NCBI GenBank assembly: GCA_963717985.1
Contig: CAVQYC010000006.1
Location: 124,001-188,000 of the forward strand
DNA length: 64,000 nucleotides
Origin: BOG-1155 sp963717985
GTDB lineage: Bacteria > Desulfobacterota > Syntrophorhabdia > Syntrophorhabdales > WCHB1-27
Reading direction: 5' to 3'
Part shown: one piece after another, positions 54,458-62,639 of the stretch
Layout of the letters: every line of letters begins with the position of its first letter
How positions within the stretch are numbered: the first letter of the stretch is position 1
Program-made: the position numbers and the translations under genes
The notes under the pieces: generated by a model
Told to the model about the DNA's origin: nothing
What the model saw: the letters and a program-made list of their open reading frames with translations, nothing else
The model's database searches: none

Positions 54458-54460
54458 TAG
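53378..54460 (+). CDS. IS630-family transposase, copy B
   Basis: Protein identical to copy A, again with TAG completed by the flanking G. Opposite in direction to the gene it interrupts. Confidence 0.93.
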   Translation: MWKPANKLMMTEEQQRTLEAWIRAKKTPQRVVLRSRICLLAARGLSHNAIAKELDASRPTVLLWTNRFRAKGISGLAEDAPHGPSSRQLDPKKVDAIVEATLHTTPADSTHWSTRTMAKAHGVSHATVQRIWDAHGLQPHRVETFKLSKDKRFVEKLTDVVGVYLNPPDKAVVLCVDEKTQVQALDRTQPGLPMKKGRCGTMTHDYRRNGTTCLFAAMNLLEGKVIGSCYPRHRNTEFLKFLRKINREVPQKLAIHLILDNYGTHGHPNVKMWLEKHPRFALHFTPTSSSWLNLVERWFGEITRKRIRRGVFKSVPELVAAIEEYIRLYNENPKPFVWTKKAEDIVKKVARCKAVTETVH

Positions 54461-55700
54461 CCTTTTTCTTACGACATCGAGTGCCGCCTTTTTCTCCGCA
54501 ACAAAGAGAACTGACTTTCCCTCATTGAGAGCCGCAGCTATCAAATTGGTGATAGTCTGGGACTTACCAGTCCCCGGTGGGCCTTCTATAGCAAGATCCT
54601 TTTCTTTGCACAGCACGTCAATAATGGCAGAATGTTGCGAACTGTCAGCGTCCGACACCAGCGGTGTGCTGGATGCCCATTTATCCCGGTCAATGGCATG
54701 CTCCTCTTCAAAGAACAGTTTGTCTGAGGCTTCGCCGCTGTCCCCTCCGACCAGTATTTTGCTGCAGTTCTTGTGACTGACTATTTTGCGGCCCTTCGGC
54801 CACTTGGAATGATCGAGATCCTTGTACATCAGAATTTTCGCAAAGGCGAACATCCCGAATACCATGTCCGAGACCACACGCCACCGGGGCAAATGATCGA
54901 TAGTGCGCCTGACTTCCATCAAATATGTTTCGGGTATCACTTCTTCATCAAGCTCGGACAATATTAGGTTGAAATCCTGATCCAGCTTTACTGCAAGTGA
55001 CAAGTTGGTCTCAATGTCTTCATCGGTGTACGAAACAATATAGCTGTAGCAGTTAGTCCTTTTGTTTAACCGCCCCCTTTCGATTCGCACTGGTATCAGG
55101 ATAAGGGGTGCCCTCCGCACTTCCGCGGAGTTAATATCGTCAAACCACTCAAGGAACCCTATTGCAAGATGGAACAAGTTGCTGCCCGACTCCTCGATAG
55201 CGGTACGCGATTCGTGGAGAATCCTTTTACAGCGTCTCTCAAGCAAGTCTGGAGCCAGTTGAGTTCGCAGGTGGAGATCGAAAGACTTGGGAGGCCTCTT
55301 GGTCTCCGACTGTCCATGGGAGCTTGGAGGCTCAACTGCACCGGCCGCTCGGATTTCTTGATCGGTGCTATTAAACAGTGCTCCCCGCGTCCGGTCATCC
55401 AGCAGTCCACGCAATAATGTCAACCGCCCTTGGTCTGGCCTCTCGCCCCCAAGCTTTTCTTGGTCGGTAAGGGGAACGAATTCCATACTTTTCCCCTCGG
55501 AAACTAGTAAGCTGAAATACCTCATCCGGCGATTCGTTACTGACGCGGACGCTTCGTAACCCCTCTTTATAATTTAGCAAACGATTCCGCGTGGTGAGAT
55601 CTAGCAGTTTCCTACGCAGTTTTTCTAACGATTCAAACTCCTGCTTGAATCGACCGTTTTCGGAGTCTTCGTCTTTTGAGTACCTAGGATCGCCTTCCAT
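54460..55700 (-). pseudogene. DUF4011-helicase-Vsr defence protein, 5' part, frameshifted
   Basis: The N-terminal part starts at ATG 55700 (MEGDPRYSKDEDSENG) with the DUF4011 helical domain (LRRKLLDLTTRNRLLNYKEG). It contains the helicase Walker A AIEGPPGTGKSQTI and ends at KAALDVVRKRL just before the IS. The frame breaks near 55508-55513. The upstream frame reads EVFQL then diverges, and the family-like sequence resumes as LLVSEGKSMEFVPL one base over. Total coding length without the IS is 5398 bases, one more than a multiple of three, so a single-base insertion explains it. Repaired, the protein would be about 1798 residues. A sequencing error cannot be excluded. Confidence 0.85.
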
Positions 55701-55705
55701 AGCTA

Positions 55706-56841
55706 GTGTACTGTCTCAGTAATATATTTACAATAGCCTTTGCTTGTGCTATACTTGGTGCATGTGGAAACCAGCCAATAAGCTCATGATGACGGAAGAA
55801 CAGCAAAGAACATTGGAAGCTTGGATTCGTGCGAAAAAGACGCCTCAAAGAGTAGTCCTCCGTTCCCGTATTTGCCTGCTTGCCGCAAGGGGTCTCTCGC
55901 ATAACGCCATCGCTAAGGAATTGGACGCCTCTCGCCCCACGGTTCTGTTGTGGACAAACCGATTTAGAGCGAAAGGCATTTCAGGATTGGCTGAAGATGC
56001 TCCTCATGGTCCCAGTTCAAGGCAACTCGATCCGAAAAAGGTTGATGCCATCGTGGAAGCTACCCTCCATACAACGCCTGCCGATTCAACCCACTGGTCG
56101 ACGAGAACTATGGCAAAGGCTCATGGCGTCAGCCATGCGACCGTGCAACGCATCTGGGACGCCCATGGCTTGCAGCCGCACCGCGTGGAGACCTTCAAGT
56201 TATCCAAAGACAAGCGATTCGTGGAAAAACTGACGGATGTTGTAGGCGTCTATCTGAATCCGCCCGACAAGGCGGTGGTGCTATGCGTCGATGAAAAGAC
56301 CCAGGTGCAGGCGCTCGATAGGACGCAACCGGGTCTGCCTATGAAGAAAGGGCGCTGCGGAACAATGACGCACGATTACCGACGCAACGGTACTACCTGT
56401 CTTTTTGCTGCGATGAACCTGTTGGAAGGAAAAGTTATCGGCTCCTGTTATCCCCGGCACAGGAACACGGAATTCCTAAAGTTTCTCCGCAAGATCAACC
56501 GGGAAGTGCCCCAGAAATTGGCAATTCACTTGATCCTGGATAATTATGGAACGCACGGCCACCCAAATGTGAAAATGTGGCTTGAAAAGCATCCTCGCTT
56601 TGCCCTTCACTTCACACCCACAAGCTCATCCTGGTTGAATCTGGTAGAACGTTGGTTTGGAGAAATCACACGGAAAAGAATCCGTCGGGGAGTATTCAAA
56701 AGCGTGCCGGAACTGGTAGCCGCCATCGAAGAGTACATCCGGCTCTACAACGAGAACCCCAAGCCTTTTGTTTGGACGAAGAAAGCGGAAGATATCGTCA
56801 AGAAGGTGGCCCGTTGTAAAGCCGTTACTGAGACAGTACAC
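55706..56841 (+). mobile_element. IS630-family element, copy C
   Basis: Same element; TA duplicated at 55704-55705 and 56842-56843 in a CTAG site. It lies three bases upstream of the helicase ATG and at the TAG stop of the cas6 remnant, separating them. Confidence 0.95.
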
Positions 56842-56844
56842 TAG
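55762..56844 (+). CDS. IS630-family transposase, copy C
   Basis: Third identical transposase. Its stop again uses the target TA plus a flanking G, as in copies A and B. Confidence 0.93.
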   Translation: MWKPANKLMMTEEQQRTLEAWIRAKKTPQRVVLRSRICLLAARGLSHNAIAKELDASRPTVLLWTNRFRAKGISGLAEDAPHGPSSRQLDPKKVDAIVEATLHTTPADSTHWSTRTMAKAHGVSHATVQRIWDAHGLQPHRVETFKLSKDKRFVEKLTDVVGVYLNPPDKAVVLCVDEKTQVQALDRTQPGLPMKKGRCGTMTHDYRRNGTTCLFAAMNLLEGKVIGSCYPRHRNTEFLKFLRKINREVPQKLAIHLILDNYGTHGHPNVKMWLEKHPRFALHFTPTSSSWLNLVERWFGEITRKRIRRGVFKSVPELVAAIEEYIRLYNENPKPFVWTKKAEDIVKKVARCKAVTETVH

Positions 56845-57269
56845 TTCTCGCTCATGTATAATTCTGCAACCGGACGGGCATGCGGCAGGTAACGTAGTTG
56901 ACTAACGTGAATTATCCCTCCCACCTCAGACCTGTAGACGCGCTTCCGCTCGAAAGGCGGCTCGATCACAAAGGGACGGGGCGCCGCTTCGTACTTTCGC
57001 ATCACGGTTGTGTCGGCGGGCGGTGGGGTCTCGAAAATGTAGGAGTAGACACACTTGCCTTTGAGGAGGCAGTCGGAACACTCCTTGTCTCTGATGACAC
57101 AGACGATGCGCCTGAAAGCAGCACCGAAACCGCCCCTCAGGGTCGAGCCCTTGTACGGGGGCAGGATAAGGGGCTCCAGGGCTTTGAGGGTGAAACCTAA
57201 TTGTGCAACGGTGATCTGGATAGCATTTCTCCTGTCGAACCAGGATAAGAGCTTCACCGATTCTACCAC
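56841..57269 (-). pseudogene. cas6: Truncated Cas6 CRISPR pre-crRNA endoribonuclease
   Basis: The 142-codon frame has the N-terminal Cas6 (RAMP) sequence: FTLKALEPLILPPYKGSTLRGGFG, then a CxxCLLKGKC cysteine set and SYIFETPPP, up to FVIEPPFERKRVYR. This equals only the first third of a full Cas6. After VYR the sequence becomes unrelated, and it ends MSEN-stop at the IS junction. The C-terminal RAMP domain needed for activity is missing. The frame starts at GTG 57269 with no clear ribosome-binding site. No CRISPR array or other cas gene is present nearby. Confidence 0.8.
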
Positions 57270-57351
57270 TACATGCCATCATGAACAATAAAAATAATTG
57301 CATGAGAAATAGAATGTTCGGCGACAGAAAGGAGGCGGATGGTACGCGTCC

Positions 57352-57549
57352 CTATAGGACATCGGAGAGGATCTCTTCCCTGCTCAGGGTCTTGACCTTG
57401 CCCGTCTCTAACTCCTTGAGGCGTTTCTTTATCTCCTTGCCTTCACCGGAAAGGAGCAGCAGCAACTCTTCCCGGTCCGCTTTGTTGAGCTTCTTTATCC
57501 CATCGGCGAGGTCTTCTACCTTGAGTTCCACCATGACACCCACACCCAT
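57352..57549 (-). CDS. Small charged helical protein, possibly an antitoxin component
   Basis: The 65-residue protein (start ATG 57549 after GAGGAAAG) is helical and highly charged (KKLNKADREELLLLLSGEGKEIKKRLKELE). It contains the ADREELLLLL pattern often seen in small addiction-module components. It has no DNA-binding fold that can be recognised and no adjacent toxin on the same strand. Function unproven. Confidence 0.5.
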   Translation of the reverse strand: MGVGVMVELKVEDLADGIKKLNKADREELLLLLSGEGKEIKKRLKELETGKVKTLSREEILSDVL

Positions 57550-57879
57550 ATCTTTCCTCACATTGCCCCGCCGTGCGGGGCGTATTGTGCGCTTCCTTCC
57601 ACACTTGGATTACAGCCTGTGTCTCTTGGCTCCTCTATAGCAGACGAATCATATGATAACACATTAACGGGTGTGATCGCCAATATGCGGCTAGGCGTCA
57701 CAGCGACCCTCGGGGACCTATTTGTCCGCACGACCGGGACGTAGGCGCACCACCACCGCGTCAGGACGTAGGTGACTAACGTGACTTATCCCTCCCCCCC
57801 CCCGGCCTGTAGACGCGCTTCCGCTCGAAAGGCGGCTCTATCACGAAGGGATGGGGCGCCGGCAACCGTCGGATATCGG
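57550..57879. other. Intergenic region with a second cas6-derived fragment
   Basis: Between the small helical gene and hepT this stretch has no intact gene. From 57773 onward it is a diverged repeat of the cas6 remnant. Confidence 0.5.
57773..57861 (-). pseudogene. Second cas6-like fragment
   Basis: The segment matches 56899-56986, both in DNA and in the translated PHPFVIEPPFERKRVYR. Both copies also share the non-Cas6 tail (GGAGGGATAA-N-TCACGTTAGTCA on the minus strand) after VYR. The truncated form itself was therefore duplicated. The copy has a C-run (57793-57803) and no usable frame of its own. Confidence 0.7.
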
Positions 57880-58233
57880 TCAGGACTTGGCTTTTAGAAC
57901 CTGACGGAGTTTTTTTAAAGCTTCCGTGAATATAGGAAGATCGTCCTGTATTATATGCCACACGATTTGCAGATCGACGCTGAAGTAGGCGTGCACAATA
58001 CGATGACGAAGGCCAACAATCTTGGCCCATTCAATCTCCGCATGCTCTCCCTTAAACGAAGCGGGGAGCCTGCCGGCGGCCTCGCCTATGATTTCCAGGT
58101 TTCTGACAACGGCATCCGTAGTCTTCTGGTCTCTGGCAAATCGGTCCGCCGTCATGCCTTTTGTGAATTGGGAAACTTTTCTCGTTGCCTCCCATATATC
58201 TTCGATGAGGAAGGCCACGGGTCGGTCAGACAT
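57880..58233 (-). CDS. hepT: HepT-family (HEPN, DUF86) RNase toxin
   Basis: The 117-residue helical protein has the HEPN signature R-x4-H-x-Y as Arg76, His81 and Tyr83 (LRHRIVHAYF). The motif tyrosine is the residue that the MntA partner adenylylates in characterised systems. It overlaps mntA by eight bases. The complex is a toxin-antitoxin pair and may also contribute to phage defence. The gene is complete. Confidence 0.92.
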   Translation of the reverse strand: MSDRPVAFLIEDIWEATRKVSQFTKGMTADRFARDQKTTDAVVRNLEIIGEAAGRLPASFKGEHAEIEWAKIVGLRHRIVHAYFSVDLQIVWHIIQDDLPIFTEALKKLRQVLKAKS

Positions 58234-58534
58234 AGATCAGTTCCCCCTTGATAAGCCTTCGGTGCCTGGGCTTTATAGCACGTGAGGAGACAACCTCCGT
58301 GCGGAGGCCCACGTGCTTTTCGATCCTTTCTGCAAGGGTCACGAATTCCAGTCCGATAGAAGGATCGACCTCGACGAGAACATCTACATCGCTGTCCGGA
58401 CGCTGCTCCATCCGGGCGTATGATCCGAAAAGCCCTATTCTCCGGACTTTGAATTCCTTCTGCAACTCGGGCTTCACTGCAGCAAGGATCTCCAGGACTT
58501 CTTCACGGCTTTTCACGTCGATCCCATCCTTCAT
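58226..58534 (-). CDS. mntA: MntA-family minimal nucleotidyltransferase antitoxin
   Basis: The 102-residue protein has the minimal nucleotidyltransferase motif GLFGSYARMEQRPDSDVDVLVE (Gly37-Ser38, metal-binding Asp49 and Asp51). It would adenylylate the HEPN toxin. It shares an ATGA overlap with the upstream hicB-like gene, so all three genes are one transcription unit. Confidence 0.93.
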   Translation of the reverse strand: MKDGIDVKSREEVLEILAAVKPELQKEFKVRRIGLFGSYARMEQRPDSDVDVLVEVDPSIGLEFVTLAERIEKHVGLRTEVVSSRAIKPRHRRLIKGELIYV

Positions 58535-58791
58535 CTGGCAGCGGTTCTTCTGCGGTCGGAGGTCTTTAAGTTGAGATTGAGTTTTCCGATAACCGGCAGC
58601 TCATCCCCGTGCCGGAGCTTTACGATAAGCCAGCCCTCTAAAGCCGATCTCAACGCACGTTCGCACTTATAAAGCGTGTCCGCCAACGCGACAACTCCAG
58701 GGCACTTGGAAATCTTCCCGCAATAAGTGCCGTCTTCGACCTTGTCGTATACTGCCTTGGCCATTGCTTCATCGACGTATTCCAAAAGCAT
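58531..58791 (-). CDS. hicB: HicB-family antitoxin-like protein
   Basis: The 86-residue protein has the HicB-type opening with AVYDKVEDGTYCGKISKCPGVVALADTLYKCERALRSALEGW, a degraded RNase H-like fold. It lacks a C-terminal ribbon-helix-helix of useful length. ATG 58791 was chosen for its GGAGGT. A hicA gene is not seen beside it, so it is an orphan or works with the HEPN-MNT pair. Its 3' end overlaps mntA. Confidence 0.8.
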   Translation of the reverse strand: MLLEYVDEAMAKAVYDKVEDGTYCGKISKCPGVVALADTLYKCERALRSALEGWLIVKLRHGDELPVIGKLNLNLKTSDRRRTAAR

Positions 58792-58947
58792 GAGGACCTC
58801 CATTCTTGCCGGATCACTTCTTATGTGATTGCGATACCATATAGTATTGTAGCACATGATCCCCAACATTGGTGCATTCATTACGCTATCCGTACGACCT
58901 ACCGCGTCAGCGAAACACTTTCTCCGGCGGGCCGTAGGGATTTGCTA

Positions 58948-58975
58948 TTGACTTAAGGCATAATGCCAGTATAGT
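58948..58975 (+). promoter_or_regulatory. Promoter of the DUF4143 ATPase gene
   Basis: TTGACT (58948-58953) and TATAGT (58970-58975) are 16 bp apart. Transcription would begin about 5 bases before ATG 58986, suggesting a very short or leaderless message. Confidence 0.5.
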
Positions 58976-58985
58976 ATTATCAATT

Positions 58986-60200
58986 ATGACATATCTGCCG
59001 CGAGAACTGACCGCTACCGTAGTGAACGCCCTCGACGACATGCCTGTCGTCGCTATTACCGGCATGAGACAGACGGGAAAAAGCACCTTTCTCCAGCAAC
59101 AGAAAGAGCTTCAAGGCAGAAGATACGTAACCCTCGACGATTTCGCGCAACTTGCTGCGGCCCGCGAAAACCCGGACGGCTTTATTGAAACGGATAAGCC
59201 GCTCACAATTGACGAGGCACAACGATGTCCCGAGCTTTTTGTTGCCATCAAAAAGGCCGTCGATCGTCACAGAACATCTGGTCAGTTCATCCTTTCCGGT
59301 TCGGCAAATTTCCTGTTGATGAAAAATATCTCCGAAAGTCTGGCCGGAAGAGCCGTCTATTTCACCATGCATCCGTTTACGCGGCGCGAGTTGAGTAGGC
59401 AATCATTACAGAAACCCTTTCTCAGAGCGTTCTTTGAGTCCCAAACCATTGCCGGCGCCAACGAGGTGAAGCCGATTCCCTTAGACGACGTGGTTCAGGG
59501 CGGAATGCCTACAGTCTGTCTCGGGGGCCTGAAGAACAGGGGGAACTGGTTCAATGGGTACGAACATACCTATCTGGATCGGGATATCCGCGATCTAAGT
59601 CGCATCGGCGACGTCATTCCCTTTCGAGGGTTGCTGCACCTTGTCGCATTGAGAACGAGCGGTGTTTTCAACATCAGCAACTTGAGCAGGGATGCCCACC
59701 TGAGTGCGGCAACGGTTTCCAACTATCTTTCCATCATGGAGGTTTCCTGTGTCTTCTACCGTCTTGCCCCATATCTGAGAAACAAGACCGGCAGACTGAT
59801 AAAGTCACCTAAATTCTACCTTGGAGATGCGGGCCTCGCCTGCTACCTGACAGGAACGGAAGATATTTCGGATAACCCGCTCAAGGGCGCCATGATTGAA
59901 ACATACGTGGCTCAAAACATTGTAGGGATCCTTGACTCTACCTGGCCGCGGGCGAATCTCTTTTTTTGGAACATCCAGGGGCGCCATGAAGTGGACTTTA
60001 TCATTGAGGCGGGAAATAAGTGTATGGCCATCGAAGTTAAGGCGGCGGCACATTGGGAAAAAGACGACTTGGCCGGTCTGAGGGCATTTATTGCCGCAAC
60101 ACCTCATTGCGTAGCCGCAATACTTGCTTACAACGGCCCCACCGCTGTGAACCTCGGTGGTAAGCTGTGGGCAATCCCGCTCTCTCTGCTGCTCTCATAG
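58986..60200 (+). CDS. AAA-family ATPase with DUF4143 domain
   Basis: The 404-residue protein has Walker A GMRQTGKST (residues 26-34), Walker B-like LTIDEAQRCPE and sensor FILSGSANF. The C-terminal DUF4143 domain (about 200-404) includes KFYLGDAGLACYLTG and the nuclease-like strand EVDFIIEAGNKCMAIEVKAA. That strand resembles the PD-(D/E)xK core (D...E-V-K). These proteins are common in mobile and defence islands, but their target is unknown. It is divergent from the hicB-mntA-hepT unit. The message may be leaderless. Confidence 0.9.
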   Translation: MTYLPRELTATVVNALDDMPVVAITGMRQTGKSTFLQQQKELQGRRYVTLDDFAQLAAARENPDGFIETDKPLTIDEAQRCPELFVAIKKAVDRHRTSGQFILSGSANFLLMKNISESLAGRAVYFTMHPFTRRELSRQSLQKPFLRAFFESQTIAGANEVKPIPLDDVVQGGMPTVCLGGLKNRGNWFNGYEHTYLDRDIRDLSRIGDVIPFRGLLHLVALRTSGVFNISNLSRDAHLSAATVSNYLSIMEVSCVFYRLAPYLRNKTGRLIKSPKFYLGDAGLACYLTGTEDISDNPLKGAMIETYVAQNIVGILDSTWPRANLFFWNIQGRHEVDFIIEAGNKCMAIEVKAAAHWEKDDLAGLRAFIAATPHCVAAILAYNGPTAVNLGGKLWAIPLSLLLS

Positions 60201-61027
60201 ACGGACTGTGGGGGCGTAGTTCCGTTCATTCCGTTTCCCCCCTGCCGGCATGAACAGCAAAATAATTGCGTGAAACCGCGCGGGATGCTATTTGTCATCC
60301 CTGGTTGTCGCTTCTCCTTGTCATCCCTGGTTGTCACCGCTCCATGTCACTTTGACAGGAGAGTGTGAAACGGAGAAACTATTATGAGCACCCTTCCCTC
60401 CGTGCCGGTCGGGTGGTGCCATCATGAGAGGCCCGGAGGAATGACTTAAGCGTAAGCTGGCCTTGTTCTTTGACAATTGAGCCGCAATGGCCGCATACGG
60501 CGGCGGCGGTGCTCACTACCCATCCGGACGCTTTCGCGTTCCGGCCAACCGCGTCCTCCCGAGTGTTGTACACAAGCCTTTAAAGGGCCGGAGCAAGTTT
60601 CGATGGATAATGCGTAAGACAAGGGGCCGCCGACCGGAGCGTACTTTTCTGTACGTGAGGATCGCGCGGTCGCCGGGTACCCGCCCGACCTCCGGGAGGA
60701 GCGGGTGGGAACGCATTAGGCACGAAAGGTGCCCGGTCCCGAATACCCCCCCCTAAACCGTCCAGTTTCGTCCACTTCCGTCCACCCCCCTTCTGGAAGG
60801 GTTGCGAGAGAAGGGAATCTGAAGGGGGGTTGTAAGACGGTTTGGCAAAACATGCGTCCAAAAGAGGGTAAAACGGTAAGAAATGCGAAAAAACAATGCG
60901 TTTTCACTGCTTTTCCAGCAGCGTCGGCACCTCGAAATGGGAGCAACATTTGACTACACAAGAGCTAACATGGTATTTTCAAAGGTCTAAACCGTTAAAC
61001 ACCATATGCATTCCAACCAGAGTGAGG
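60201..61027. other. Intergenic region with direct repeats and a structured repeat
   Basis: The 827-bp stretch between the ATPase and cheW holds an 18-bp direct repeat at 60292-60309 and 60318-60335 (TTGTCATCCCTGGTTGTC), and a copy of the nested-palindrome repeat at 60586-60727. A GTCCA-TTCC-type short repeat follows near 60760-60790. Short frames (for example 60382-60573 minus) lack support. Upstream of cheW no promoter could be fixed. Confidence 0.55.
60586..60727 (+). repeat. Nested-palindrome repeat, copy 3 (about 142 bp)
   Basis: It begins GGCCGGAGCAAGTTTCGATG and ends AGGCACGAAA, parallel to copies 1 and 2. Internal stems are AATGCGT (60609) with ACGCATT (60710), GACC with GGTC, and the central GCGTAC/GTACGT hairpin before GAGGATCGCG. 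It is longer through an extra hairpin at about 60675-60705. Confidence 0.6.
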
Positions 61028-61525
61028 ATGCCCTTGGAGCTCAGTGATACCCTTCTCGTATTCACCCTTTCCGAGCAGCGTTGCGCATTAGCCCTTTCAG
61101 ACGTTGAAAGAATCGTTCATGTAGTCGAAATCACTCCGCTGCCGAAAGCGCCCGAGATCGTAATGGGCCTGGTAAATGTCCGGGGTCGGGCCATACCTGT
61201 TCTCAACATCCGTAAACTATTCAATCTGCCCGAGGTCGGGATTGCCCTGAGTGATCAGATGATCATTGCCCGTACATCACGCCGGACAGTTGCGATTCTC
61301 GTGGACAATGCCGTGGGTGTTGTCGATTACAGACAGGAAGATATTACTCCAGCCGAGGATCTTTTCCGGGGGATAGGGTATTTGAAAGGCGTCGCAAAAC
61401 TGAAGGACGGCATGGCGTACATCTACGATCTCGACAGCTTCCTGTCCCTCGATGAGGAAGCTATACTAGACCGGATTCTGCCTCCCGGCGTAAAGATGCC
61501 AGAGGTGGATGGGCATAATGCCTAG
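61028..61525 (+). CDS. cheW: CheW-domain chemotaxis adaptor protein
   Basis: The 165-residue protein is a single CheW domain: LLVFTLSEQRCALALSDVERIV, VMGLVNVRGRAIPVLNIRKLF and VAILVDNAVGVV are the classical strands. It links chemoreceptors to CheA. ATG 61028 gives the usual length; the longer frame from 60896 extends into the repeat-rich gap. Its stop lies just inside the start of cheR, so the two are co-translated. Other chemosensory genes must be outside the window. Confidence 0.92.
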   Translation: MPLELSDTLLVFTLSEQRCALALSDVERIVHVVEITPLPKAPEIVMGLVNVRGRAIPVLNIRKLFNLPEVGIALSDQMIIARTSRRTVAILVDNAVGVVDYRQEDITPAEDLFRGIGYLKGVAKLKDGMAYIYDLDSFLSLDEEAILDRILPPGVKMPEVDGHNA

Positions 61526-62639
61526 CACACAAAAGGCACCTCCAAGACCGGGCAGCGGCACATCTGCCGGCAGTGGACCGACACATCCGGATTCTTCTCT
61601 CCTTTCCGAACTGAGCAGGCTTGTTGAAATGTGTATGGGCTTACACTTCCCGAAAGAACGCCATGGGGACCTCGAAAGGCATATCTGCTCAGCGGCACGC
61701 GAGTGCGGCTACGAGGATGTCGAGTCTTTCATACAATGGCTGCTGTCATCTCCATCGTCACATGATCAGATAGAGACGCTGGCACGTCATCTTACTATCG
61801 GAGAAACGTATTTCTTCAGAGACATGGGGAGTTTCAACGCCCTCCGCGAACAGGTACTTCCTGAGTTGATCCGGTCTCGACGAGGAACAAACCAACGGCT
61901 GAGGATATGGAGTGTGGGCTGCTCGACCGGCGAAGAAGCGTACTCCATCGCCATATTGCTCGACAAGATGGTCCCCGATTTGAAGGACTGGAATATTACT
62001 ATCCTGGCAACCGACATAAATCCTGATTCCCTGAACAAGGCCGCCGAAGGAGTGTATCGCGATTGGTCTTTCCGTGATACGCCGCGGTGGGTGAAGGAAG
62101 AGTATTTCACAAAAACAGCAGACGGGTTTGAGGTCCTCAGCCGCATCAGGGAAATGGTCACATTTGCCCATCACAACTTAGCGGCCGATCAATATCCGGC
62201 GCTTACAAATAATACCAGTGCAATGGACGTCATTTTTTGCCGAAATGTGTTGATGTACTTTTCCCGCGAGCGAGCGCTGCAAGTCGTACCACGCCTAAGC
62301 CGATGTCTCATGGACGACGGGTGGCTCATCACCAGTCCTGTCGAATCCTCTCTCGCGAAACCCCCTTTATTCGAAGGCGTCGCGTTTCCCGGCGCGACCT
62401 TCTACAAAAAAACGGGCAGCGCGGTGGAGAGTGCAGGGATAAAGGCGGAGATCTCCGTAATCAGCGAAACAGAGAAACGGAGCGCGGAAAAGGCTGCAAG
62501 CCAGGTGAGGAGACCGCAAAAGGGTGAGCCGGAGAGGCGAAGGAAGCATGAGCAGGTACGGACTCGCAGCGTCGCCAATTCTGCGGAACCCCGACTCGTC
62601 GACTCCCCGGTTCAAGAAGTAGTCTCCCTATCTTCGCTG
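61518..62639 (+). pseudogene. cheR: CheR-family MCP methyltransferase, truncated by an IS
   Basis: The visible 374 codons include the N-terminal CheR helical domain (about 30-100). The SAM-binding domain follows, with RIWSVGCSTGEEAYSIAILL, NITILATDINPDSL and DVIFCRNVLMYF. Both are complete, so the methyltransferase core could still work. After residue 375 the frame passes into an ISNCY-like element and runs to 62873, replacing a linker or TPR-like tail with about 78 foreign residues. ATG 61518 is preferred to 61509 because AGAGGTGG lies nine bases before it. The remainder of the gene would lie beyond 64000. Confidence 0.85.

Noticed and set aside
56841..58000. CRISPR array near the cas6 remnants
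   Set aside because: No regularly spaced direct repeats were seen on either side; the only repeat is the duplicated cas6 fragment.
60382..60573. 63-codon minus-strand frame with CGHC motif
   Set aside because: It has a single CxxC, no ribosome-binding site and overlaps a repeat-rich region; it is probably chance.
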